From the NCBI RefSeq assembly GCF_016881405.1, contig NZ_WOFE01000005.1, positions 108,949 to 172,948 of the forward strand: a stretch of DNA of 64,000 nucleotides. Direction: 5' to 3'. This document shows, in pieces, positions 57,104 to 64,000 of the stretch. This stretch comes from Deefgea chitinilytica (GTDB taxonomy: Bacteria; Pseudomonadota; Gammaproteobacteria; Burkholderiales; Chitinibacteraceae). The translations under genes and the position numbers were made by a program. Below the pieces are notes generated by a model that had not been told where the DNA came from, did no database searches, and saw nothing but the letters and a program-made list of their open reading frames with translations. Within the stretch, counting starts at the first letter, position 1, and each line of letters begins with the position of its first letter.

Positions 57104-57288
57104 TGCTTAAATGCCGCGAAGTTTCTTTTTTACTCTCCGAAGCGCAAGACCGCCCACTTAGCGTGGGTGAGGCACTTCAATTACGTATTCATTTATTGAT
57201 GTGCAAAAAGTGCAGCAATTTTGCGCGTCAACTCAAAGTGATTCGACTCGCTTGCCAAAAGAAAGCGAACGACGAAGATCTTCATTAA
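57103..57288 (+). CDS. Zinc-finger (zf-HC2) anti-sigma factor
   Basis: A 61-residue soluble protein. The zinc-binding pattern is visible as C near the start (MLKCREVSFLLSEAQDRPLS) and HxxxCxxC (RIHLLMCKKC). Its ATG overlaps the sigma-factor stop (TGATG), so the two are made in fixed ratio. The lack of a membrane helix suggests a cytoplasmic sensor, possibly redox-sensitive through the zinc Cys residues. Confidence 0.88.
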   Translation: MLKCREVSFLLSEAQDRPLSVGEALQLRIHLLMCKKCSNFARQLKVIRLACQKKANDEDLH

Positions 57289-57297
57289 GCCCAAATT

Positions 57298-58689
57298 ATG
57301 TTGAGCGAATTCCTACAGCAACTTCAGCCATGGGCTGAATCACACAGTCTATTGTTCGGCAACGACACCGCCGCCTACTGCATAGATCAACGCCGCCGCT
57401 ATCAAGGCCAAACGCTCGCAGTTGCGCGGCCAAACTCAGTGCAGCAACTGGCTGAAATCGTGCAGCTGTGCGCGCAATTTCACATTGCGATGGTGCCACA
57501 AGGCGGTAATACCAGTTTATGCGGCGCAGCAACGCCGGATCAAACGGGGCAAAACATCATTATTTCATTCGAACGAATGAATCAGATTATTGAAGTCGAC
57601 GCCGACAACAATACGATTACCGTCGAGGCGGGCGTGACGCTACAGCAAGTGCAACAAGCGGCACTGGCTGCCAACCGACTATTTCCTGCTAACTGGGCCG
57701 CTGCAGCCAGTTGCCAAATCGGCGGCGCACTGGCCACCAACGCGGGCGGCGTCAATGTCTTGCGCTACGGTAATATGCGCGAACTCACGCTCGGGCTTGA
57801 GGTCGTTCTTGCCGATGGTACGATCTGGAACGGGCTGCGCGGTTTACGCAAAGACAATACCGGCTATGATCTTAAGCAGCTGTTTGTTGGAGCAGAGGGC
57901 ACGCTCGGCCTGATAAGCCGCGCAGTATTGCGACTCTATCCCTTACCGACGGCACACGCGACGGCTTTGGTTGCGGTTGATTCGCCAGCAGATGCGGTGA
58001 CTTTGCTGCGTGATTTACAAGCCAAAGTCAGCGATCGAATTACCTCGTTTGAACTGATCTCACGCCCTTGCTTAACACTACTGCACCAACACTTTCCCAA
58101 GCTCAGCTCGCCCTTTGAGCAGGCACCAGAATGGTGTGTCTTACTTGAATTATCTGATGGCGGTGACAGCGAGCATTTGCTTGAACTACTGGCGACGATA
58201 TTGTTTGAAGCCGGCTTTGAACAAGCCTATGTGGCACAAAACCAACGCCAAGCGGCTGATTTTTGGCGCTTACGTGAACACATTCCCGAGGCGCAGCGCT
58301 TAGAAGGTGTGAGCATTAAGCACGACATCAGCCTTCCAGTCGGAGCGATACCGCAATTTTTAGCTGAATGCGAATCTCACATCATTTTGCAATATCCAGA
58401 CGCTAATATCGTTGCCTTTGGCCATTTGGGTGACGGTAATTTGCATTACAACCTATTTCTTAGCGACAAAACGGCTTTAATTTATCAGCAAGAGGCGGTA
58501 ATTAATGCCATTGTTTATCAATTAGTGGCTCAATACAATGGCAGCATCAGCGCCGAACACGGTATAGGCCAGCTCAAAAAATCGGTATTACGCGAATATC
58601 GCAGCAACACCGAACTTCTATTAATGAACAGCATCAAGCAGACGCTTGATCCCTTGGGTTTGATGAACCCCGGTAAAGTATTAATCTAA
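57298..58689 (+). CDS. FAD-linked 2-hydroxyacid dehydrogenase (GlcD/D-2-hydroxyglutarate type)
   Basis: A 463-residue flavoprotein of the FAD_binding_4 / FAD-oxidase_C family. The FAD site shows MVPQGGNTSLCGAATPD and GGALATNAGGVNVLRYGNMR, and the C-terminal half has HLGDGNLHYNLFLSD, SAEHGIGQLKKSVL and the end LDPLGLMNPGKVLI. Substrates in the family include glycolate, D-lactate and D-2-hydroxyglutarate; these cannot be separated here. It begins 9 bp after the anti-sigma gene and may be transcribed with it. Confidence 0.9.
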   Translation: MLSEFLQQLQPWAESHSLLFGNDTAAYCIDQRRRYQGQTLAVARPNSVQQLAEIVQLCAQFHIAMVPQGGNTSLCGAATPDQTGQNIIISFERMNQIIEVDADNNTITVEAGVTLQQVQQAALAANRLFPANWAAAASCQIGGALATNAGGVNVLRYGNMRELTLGLEVVLADGTIWNGLRGLRKDNTGYDLKQLFVGAEGTLGLISRAVLRLYPLPTAHATALVAVDSPADAVTLLRDLQAKVSDRITSFELISRPCLTLLHQHFPKLSSPFEQAPEWCVLLELSDGGDSEHLLELLATILFEAGFEQAYVAQNQRQAADFWRLREHIPEAQRLEGVSIKHDISLPVGAIPQFLAECESHIILQYPDANIVAFGHLGDGNLHYNLFLSDKTALIYQQEAVINAIVYQLVAQYNGSISAEHGIGQLKKSVLREYRSNTELLLMNSIKQTLDPLGLMNPGKVLI

Positions 58690-58793
58690 GTTTACGCTTA
58701 CAATAAATTCGTACCTAGTTACAAAAGCTGACTTCGCGTATGCTGATGGGCTAATATTTTTGCTTACCACACGTTTGTTGATAATGAGTCGCT

Positions 58794-60980
58794 ATGGATA
58801 GCTCCACCACTACATCGGCCGCCCATGCATTTGATTGGCATGTGAGCGAAAACCAAGCTCATTTTGACCCGCTACTTGACTGCTTGGTCGAGCTCACTAG
58901 GCTGCACGGCTCGCCGTGGACACATGAAGCTTTATCGGCAGGCTTGCCGCTGGTAGAAAATCGACTCACGCCCTCTTTACTGCCACGTGCCGCGCATCGC
59001 GCCGGATTGTCGGCCCGTGTACTGCGCCGCAATTTGGATGAAATTCCTGAGCGACTACTTCCCGCCATTTTATTGCTGAATGACAAACGCGCCTGCCTTT
59101 TGCTCGAACGCTTGCCCGATGGTCAATGCAAAGTTCGCTTCCCCGAAGGGGGCGAATCCGTTGAAACGCTCAGCGAAGCAGAGCTACGCGAGCTCTACAC
59201 CGGCCTGACACTGATTGTTCGCCCGCGTTTTCGCTTTGATTTACGCACGCCCGAAATGGGAAAAATTCGCGAGCGCCATTGGTTTTGGGGCGTGGTATTT
59301 GATAACTGGCGAATTTACCGCGATGCTCTAATCGCCGCACTACTCATCAATATCTTTGCGCTAGCGATGCCACTGTATTCGATGAATGTATACGACCGCG
59401 TCGTCCCCAATCACGCGATGGAAACACTTTGGGTGTTGGCCTTAGGCGCAATCCTCGTTTTGGGCTTTGATTTTGTGCTACGTACCGCACGTGGTTATAT
59501 TTTGGATGTCGCCTCCAAACGTATCGACGTTACCCTCTCGGCGCTGATTATGGAGCGCGTACTCGGCATCCGCATGAGCGCCCGCCCCGCTTCGGTCGGC
59601 TCATTCACCGCCAATTTGCGCGCCTTTGAATCGGTCCGTGATTTTATTGCCTCAGCATCGATCACCACCTTGGTGGATTTGCCCTTTGTGCTGATTTTCT
59701 TCTTAGTTTTAATCTGGATTTCACCGTGGCTGGTCTTGCCACCGTTGATTGGTGCCATTCTGATCGTTGTGTTTGCTTGGCTGGCGCAAGCCAAAATGAA
59801 TCAACTGGTTGAACTCACACAACGCGCCTCGGCGCAGCGCAATGCCACACTAGTTGAAAGTATGGTCGGCCTTGAAACGATCAAAATCATGGGCGCAGAG
59901 AGCGAAATGCAGCGCCGCTGGGAGCGAGCCACGCAGTTCTTGGCGCAAATCGGCGGTCGCCTCAAGCTAATGTCAACCACCACAGTCAATTTTGCACAAG
60001 CGATTACCCAATTGGTCTCGGTGGTCATTGTGATTGTTGGGGTTTATTTACTGATCGAAGGGCAACTCAGTATGGGTGGCATTATCGCCGCCTCGATGTT
60101 GGCAGGTCGCGCGATGGCGCCGCTAGGGCAAGTCGCTGGGCTATTGATGCAATACCAAAATGCCAAGACTTCACTTGGTGCAGTGGAATCGCATATGCAA
60201 ATGCCAATCGAGCGCCCAGCAGATAGCAATTTCTTACACCGTGAATCGTTCCGTGGCGATATCGAATTTCGTAATGTGACTTTCAAATACGAAGGCCGCG
60301 ATGATATTGCACTCAATAACGTCAGTTTTAAAATGAAAGCCGGTGAGAAACTCGCCATTATCGGCCGAATTGGCTCGGGCAAGTCCACCATCGAAAAACT
60401 GATTTTAGGACTGTATCAGCCTACAGAAGGCGCAGTACTTATCGATGGAATCGATACCCGCCAAATCGACCCTGCCGAACTACGCCGCGCAGTCGGCTAT
60501 GTACCGCAAGACCCGCTGCTCTTTTTTGGTACTTTGCGCCAAAATATCGCGATGGGTGCACCGTATGCAGAAGACAGCCACATCATTGCGGCAGCTGATT
60601 TAGCCGGGATTTCTGACTTTGTGAACGCACACCCGCGTGGCTTTGAAATGCCGATTAGCGAACGTGGCGAGTCCTTATCCGGTGGGCAACGCCAAGCGAT
60701 TTCGATTGCCCGTGCTGCGCTAAATGACCCACCGATTTTCATGCTCGACGAGCCGAGCAGCGCAATGGATCACCAAAGCGAAGAGCGCCTCAAATCACGC
60801 TTACGCACTTATTTGGTCGGCAAAACAATGATTTTGGTCACGCACCGCACCTCGCTGCTTGAGCTTGTTGATCGCCTCATCGTCATTGATCAAGGCCAAC
60901 TGATGGCCGATGGGCCAAAAGCGCAAGTCGTCGAAGCCTTGCAACAAGGCCGCATCGGCAAGGCTGGGGGCGCAGCATGA
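58794..60980 (+). CDS. Type I secretion ABC transporter (LapB-like)
   Basis: A 728-residue fused permease/ATPase. The N-terminal about 130 residues form a C39-like domain without the catalytic Cys (PLLDCLVELTRLHGSPWTHE), as in LapB and other RTX exporters. Then come six membrane helices (about residues 160-430) and the ATPase with Walker A GRIGSGKSTIEK, signature LSGGQRQ and Walker B FMLDEPSSAMD. With the HlyD protein and an outer-membrane TolC-like partner not in this window, it should export the large adhesin encoded at the window end. Its stop overlaps a 24-codon ORF. Confidence 0.95.
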   Translation: MDSSTTTSAAHAFDWHVSENQAHFDPLLDCLVELTRLHGSPWTHEALSAGLPLVENRLTPSLLPRAAHRAGLSARVLRRNLDEIPERLLPAILLLNDKRACLLLERLPDGQCKVRFPEGGESVETLSEAELRELYTGLTLIVRPRFRFDLRTPEMGKIRERHWFWGVVFDNWRIYRDALIAALLINIFALAMPLYSMNVYDRVVPNHAMETLWVLALGAILVLGFDFVLRTARGYILDVASKRIDVTLSALIMERVLGIRMSARPASVGSFTANLRAFESVRDFIASASITTLVDLPFVLIFFLVLIWISPWLVLPPLIGAILIVVFAWLAQAKMNQLVELTQRASAQRNATLVESMVGLETIKIMGAESEMQRRWERATQFLAQIGGRLKLMSTTTVNFAQAITQLVSVVIVIVGVYLLIEGQLSMGGIIAASMLAGRAMAPLGQVAGLLMQYQNAKTSLGAVESHMQMPIERPADSNFLHRESFRGDIEFRNVTFKYEGRDDIALNNVSFKMKAGEKLAIIGRIGSGKSTIEKLILGLYQPTEGAVLIDGIDTRQIDPAELRRAVGYVPQDPLLFFGTLRQNIAMGAPYAEDSHIIAAADLAGISDFVNAHPRGFEMPISERGESLSGGQRQAISIARAALNDPPIFMLDEPSSAMDHQSEERLKSRLRTYLVGKTMILVTHRTSLLELVDRLIVIDQGQLMADGPKAQVVEALQQGRIGKAGGAA

Positions 60981-61051
60981 GCAAACCAGAACAAAAAATC
61001 GTCGCAGTGCTAGCCCGCCGCCGCAGCGGTAAAGCTAGAGGTACCGTATGA
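60977..61051 (+). CDS. 24-codon bridging ORF between the ABC and HlyD genes
   Basis: It reads MSKPEQKIVAVLARRRSGKA and four more residues. Its ATG overlaps the ABC-transporter stop (ATGA) and its TGA overlaps the HlyD start (ATGA). The peptide is basic and of unknown use; it may only pass ribosomes from one gene to the next. Confidence 0.4.
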   Translation: MSKPEQKIVAVLARRRSGKARGTV

Positions 61052-62460
61052 ACAAAATCCTAATGATGCTCAAAAAAGGCTGGGATGGCCTGCAAAACAA
61101 GAGCAATGAATGGTTTGACCGCTATTTATTTGCCACTGAGAAACGCGATTTAATTGATGATAGGGATTTCATTGCCGATGCCGACAACGTCATTATGGAG
61201 CAAAGCCCACGCGGTGCGCGTTTACTGATTCGCACCGCCGCATTAGCAGTGTTGGTGCTCATCCTTTGGGCGGCGTTTGCCAAAATTGATGAAGTCACTA
61301 AAGGCGATGGCCGTGTAATTCCATCCAGTGAATTGCAAGTCATTCAAAGCCTAGACGGCGGTATGGTAAAAAGCATCTTGGTGCAAGAAGGCCAGGCAGT
61401 AAAAAAAGGCGACCTACTGATCACCATCGACTCAACTCGCTTTGAATCGTCACTCAATGAAGGGCGTGCTCAGTATTTATCGCTCAAAGCCAAAGCCGCC
61501 CGTTTGGATGCAATTGCAAACAGCAAGACCTTTGAAATGCCGGCAGAAGTCGAAAAAGAAACGCCCGATATCGCAGCTCAAGAAAAAATACTCTACCAAT
61601 CCAAAATGGCCGAACTCGATGCCAGCTTGGGTGTAGCGCGGCAACAACTGAATCAACGTACGCAAGAGTTGAATGAAGTCCGCGCTCGCCGCGAGCAAGC
61701 GAGCCAAGGTTACCAGTTAACCAAAAAAGAACTCGATGCTACCCGCCCATTATTGAAAAGCGGCGCGGTATCAGATGTTGAAGTATTACGATTAGAGCGT
61801 GATGTATCGCGCTACAAAGGCGAGATGGACGGGGCCTCTGCTCAAATACCCCGCATCCAAGCATCGATTGCCGAAGCTAGCCGCAAGGTACAAGAAGTGG
61901 AACTGATGTTCCGTAACCAAGCCCGCACCGAGCTAGCAGAAACGCTAGGAAAGCTAGGTAGCCTTACCCAAGGCAATTTGGGTCTTGCTGATCGCGTCAA
62001 ACAATCCGAAATTCGCTCGCCGATGGATGGTACGGTACAGCAATTATTCGCCAATACCGTTGGTGGTGTCATACAGCCCGGTAAAGACATTATTGAAATC
62101 GTACCTGCCGGTGAAAGCCTGCTACTCGAAGCCAAAGTGATGCCCAAAGACATTGCCTTCTTACGTGTTGGTCAACCGGCTCTGGTGAAATTCTCAGCGT
62201 ATGACTTCTCAATTTATGGCGGGCTCGAGGCCGAAGTGGTCAATATCAGCGCGGACACGGTCAAAGATGAAAAAGGAAATGCCTTCTATTTGGTTCGAGT
62301 CAAAACAAAGCAGAGTTATTTGCAAAAAGACGGTAAACGTCTCCCGATTATTCCCGGCATGATGGCTGAAGTTGATATTTTAACGGGTAAGAAAACCATC
62401 TTATCTTACTTAATCAAGCCGGTACTCCGCGCTAAATCCTCTGCATTGACTGAACGATGA
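61048..62460 (+). CDS. HlyD-family periplasmic adaptor (LapC-like)
   Basis: A 470-residue membrane fusion protein of type I secretion. One transmembrane helix (LLIRTAALAVLVLILWAAFA) is followed by a lipoyl half (GDGRVIPSSELQVIQSLDGG), a long helical hairpin (about residues 150-310) and the second lipoyl/beta-barrel part (IRSPMDGTVQQLFANTVGGV, FSAYDFSIYGGLEAEVVNIS). It links the ABC transporter to the outer-membrane channel. It overlaps the following regulator by 4 bp. Confidence 0.95.
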   Translation: MNKILMMLKKGWDGLQNKSNEWFDRYLFATEKRDLIDDRDFIADADNVIMEQSPRGARLLIRTAALAVLVLILWAAFAKIDEVTKGDGRVIPSSELQVIQSLDGGMVKSILVQEGQAVKKGDLLITIDSTRFESSLNEGRAQYLSLKAKAARLDAIANSKTFEMPAEVEKETPDIAAQEKILYQSKMAELDASLGVARQQLNQRTQELNEVRARREQASQGYQLTKKELDATRPLLKSGAVSDVEVLRLERDVSRYKGEMDGASAQIPRIQASIAEASRKVQEVELMFRNQARTELAETLGKLGSLTQGNLGLADRVKQSEIRSPMDGTVQQLFANTVGGVIQPGKDIIEIVPAGESLLLEAKVMPKDIAFLRVGQPALVKFSAYDFSIYGGLEAEVVNISADTVKDEKGNAFYLVRVKTKQSYLQKDGKRLPIIPGMMAEVDILTGKKTILSYLIKPVLRAKSSALTER

Positions 62461-63047
62461 GCCAAATCATTTATTTTTATAGCAACGACGCTGGCTTACT
62501 CAGACACTGGCAAGCCACATTTGACCACGTCGAACCGGTCACGCAAGCATGGTCTCACCCTAGCGACAGCATTGCCGTAGTCGATAGCCAATACCCAGAT
62601 TTACCGACTTGGGATAATCCGATTTGGGCGCGCCGGATGGCGCATCAGCGCGTGATCGTCGTCAATACCAACCCAAGCGACGAAGAAGGCTATGCCGCTC
62701 TGCTGGCTGGCGCGGCCGCATATTGTCATGCGGCGGCACCGAAAGAGCTGCTGCAACAAGTGCTCAGTGCGGTCAATTCAGGCGAAATTTGGGCGGGCCG
62801 CAGCCTGGTGATGCGCTTACTCAAAGCCGTCAATCAGCTTCCAGCCAAGATTGATCCACTCACTAGCCTATCAGAGCGAGAACGCGAAGTCGCATACCTC
62901 GCCGCACGCGGACAAAGCAATAAAGAAATCGCCCGCACACTCAACATTACCGAGCGTACCGTCAAAGCACACCTCAGTGCCTGCTTTGAGAAACTAAACA
63001 TCAACGATCGCGTGCAGCTCGCGCTTAAAGTCAACGGCATCAATTAA
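62457..63047 (+). CDS. LuxR-type regulator with degenerate receiver domain
   Basis: A 196-residue protein. The first 120 residues have the size and pattern of a receiver domain, but the acidic pocket and phospho-Asp are not recognisable (SIAVVDSQYPDLPTWDN in place of DxxMP-type sequence). The C-terminal helix-turn-helix is standard (LTSLSEREREVAYLAARGQS, NKEIARTLNITERTVKAHLS). It is translated with the secretion genes (ATGA overlap), so it probably controls the adhesin or its exporter. Confidence 0.88.
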   Translation: MSQIIYFYSNDAGLLRHWQATFDHVEPVTQAWSHPSDSIAVVDSQYPDLPTWDNPIWARRMAHQRVIVVNTNPSDEEGYAALLAGAAAYCHAAAPKELLQQVLSAVNSGEIWAGRSLVMRLLKAVNQLPAKIDPLTSLSEREREVAYLAARGQSNKEIARTLNITERTVKAHLSACFEKLNINDRVQLALKVNGIN

Positions 63048-63106
63048 AAATTTAAATTGTAACTTTAGTACAATCGAATTTTTCATTCAGCACATGTAAA
63101 CTCTGC

Positions 63107-63122
63107 GTTAGCTTAAACTAAC
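63107..63122. promoter_or_regulatory. Near-perfect 16-bp palindrome before the adhesin gene
   Basis: GTTAG-CTTAAA-CTAAC lies 14 bp before the adhesin ATG, where a ribosome site would be expected but none is clear. It could be an operator or a small hairpin that limits translation. Confidence 0.35.
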
Positions 63123-63135
63123 CTTGGTTTTTATC

Positions 63136-64000
63136 ATGGCCTCGCAACATCGCATCGCTGTACCTGAAAATAGCCGAAAAGAAATCTTTGTCCTTGAAGG
63201 GCGCGGCCATATTCAAGATGCAGATGGGCGACTACATCCACTTGAAGCAGGGATGGCTCTGGAAACAGGCCAAATTATTGTCACCGGCTCAAATGAACAC
63301 CTTAGTATTGGACTACCCAACGGCCAAATCACTCAGCTCAATCCAGACAGCCGCGTACTGATTGACGAAGAGCCAGCCCAGCCGCCACCAGCGGTCAATC
63401 TAGCAGCACCTAGCCTTGATCCGATTATTGAAGCGCTCAATAGCGGCAAAGATTTATCTGTCGAACTCGACCCAACCGCAGCGGGCCTCAATGCTGGCAC
63501 TAGCAATAACGAAGGCAATAGCTTTGTTCGTTTAGAACGCATCAACGAGCAATTAAACCCATTGCAATTTAATTTTCCGTTCAGCCAAGGCAGCAGCAAT
63601 TTTAGTCAATTGAATGAACCCATCTCAGAGACCCGCGTTATTGTCGAACTAGCCCTCAGTGAAGACTTTGGTCGCGTAAAAGAAGATGTCAAACTCAGTA
63701 GCCAAGGCGTTTTATTAATTACAGGTAGCAATGCAGAACAGGCAGTCTTTGAAACCCAAGTCGACACCATCGGCACTTTTGGCAAATTCAGCCTCAACGA
63801 AAGAGGAGAATGGACTTATACGCTCAATAACAGCGCCGACAATGTCCAAGCTTTGGCTGAGGGTGAAACGAAAACCGAAACCTTCACCGTACAATTAGCC
63901 GACGGCACCAGCAGCAACGTCACCATTACGATTATCGGCACGAATGATGTCGCCAATATCGGCAATGGCGTCGGCGATTCGGATCGCGGCACCGTGCAAG
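63136..64000 (+). CDS. LapA-type giant adhesin (N-terminal part, cut by window edge)
   Basis: About 288 codons are visible. The N-terminal retention module (GRGHIQDADGRLHPLEAGMA to LPNGQITQLNPDSRVLIDEE) matches LapA-like proteins and ends in the LapG protease site TAAG at residues 114-117 (LDPTAAGLNAG). A linker leads into the first VCBS repeat (IGTFGKFSLNERGEWTYTLN, TVQLADGTSSNVTITIIGTN). Such proteins stay plugged in the outer-membrane channel until LapG, held back by the c-di-GMP receptor LapD, cuts them. The secretion genes upstream fit this role. Confidence 0.92.
   Translation, partial: MASQHRIAVPENSRKEIFVLEGRGHIQDADGRLHPLEAGMALETGQIIVTGSNEHLSIGLPNGQITQLNPDSRVLIDEEPAQPPPAVNLAAPSLDPIIEALNSGKDLSVELDPTAAGLNAGTSNNEGNSFVRLERINEQLNPLQFNFPFSQGSSNFSQLNEPISETRVIVELALSEDFGRVKEDVKLSSQGVLLITGSNAEQAVFETQVDTIGTFGKFSLNERGEWTYTLNNSADNVQALAEGETKTETFTVQLADGTSSNVTITIIGTNDVANIGNGVGDSDRGTVQ

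Overview
The window reads as a Gram-negative betaproteobacterium of the order Neisseriales, most likely a chitin-degrading relative of Chitinibacter, Deefgea or Iodobacter. This is inferred from gene content and order: a complete mraZ-to-ftsQ division cluster, an rpoH-ftsX-ftsE / ftsY-rsmD block, secA next to an M23 peptidase and dciA, lipid A acyltransferases, FimV, and secreted proteins with chitin-binding modules. No rRNA, tRNA or CRISPR array was seen.

Region by region. (1) 1-14160, minus strand: a tight dcw operon, mraZ-rsmH-ftsL-ftsI-murE-murF-mraY-murD-ftsW-murG-murC-ddl-ftsQ (ftsQ cut by the window edge), with four GTG boxes at exact 10-bp spacing ahead of mraZ that look like the MraZ operator. 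(2) 14.2-19.5 kb: two small orphan genes, rpoH with a perfect CIRCE operator inside its promoter, ftsX-ftsE, an acetyltransferase and ftsY. (3) 19.5-24.6 kb, plus strand: rsmD, a 2[4Fe-4S] ferredoxin, a TPR protein, an 877-bp non-coding stretch with two dyads, and a secreted GH18 chitinase with two chitin-binding domains. (4) 24.9-28.3 kb, minus strand: ahcY under an S-adenosylhomocysteine riboswitch, a small GNAT-like gene and metK, which together form the S-adenosylmethionine cycle. (5) 28.3-38.6 kb: two lipid A acyltransferases, secA, an M23 peptidase, dciA, an alpha/beta hydrolase and uppP. (6) 38.9-49.1 kb: an EamA exporter, a subtilisin-like protease carrying the same chitin-binding modules as the chitinase, a free-standing propeptide-like lipoprotein next to it, several acetyltransferases, PaiB and rhodanese genes, a MocR regulator and a FimV-like protein.

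(7) 49.1-52.2 kb is the clearest accessory stretch: a strongly structured non-coding segment, a REP-associated tyrosine transposase (RAYT) with three REP hairpins, two AT-rich orphan membrane-protein genes, and a decayed second copy of the polA 3' end. This looks like the scar of an element that entered at the 3' end of polA. (8) 52.2-58.7 kb: polA, a DUF2782 protein, thrB, an ECF sigma factor with a zinc-finger anti-sigma partner, and a FAD-linked 2-hydroxyacid dehydrogenase. (9) 58.8-64.0 kb: a type I secretion operon (LapB-like ABC transporter, a 24-codon bridging ORF, LapC-like HlyD protein, LuxR-type regulator), followed by the start of a giant LapA-type adhesin with a TAAG LapG cleavage motif and the first VCBS repeat. 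This points to biofilm adhesion controlled by cyclic di-GMP.

The most notable items are the polA 3'-end duplication with its cargo, the RAYT/REP/structured-RNA-like module, the protease with a separate propeptide-like lipoprotein, and the clearly readable regulatory sites (SAH riboswitch, CIRCE, MraZ boxes). All calls come from reading the sequence; no database search was run.
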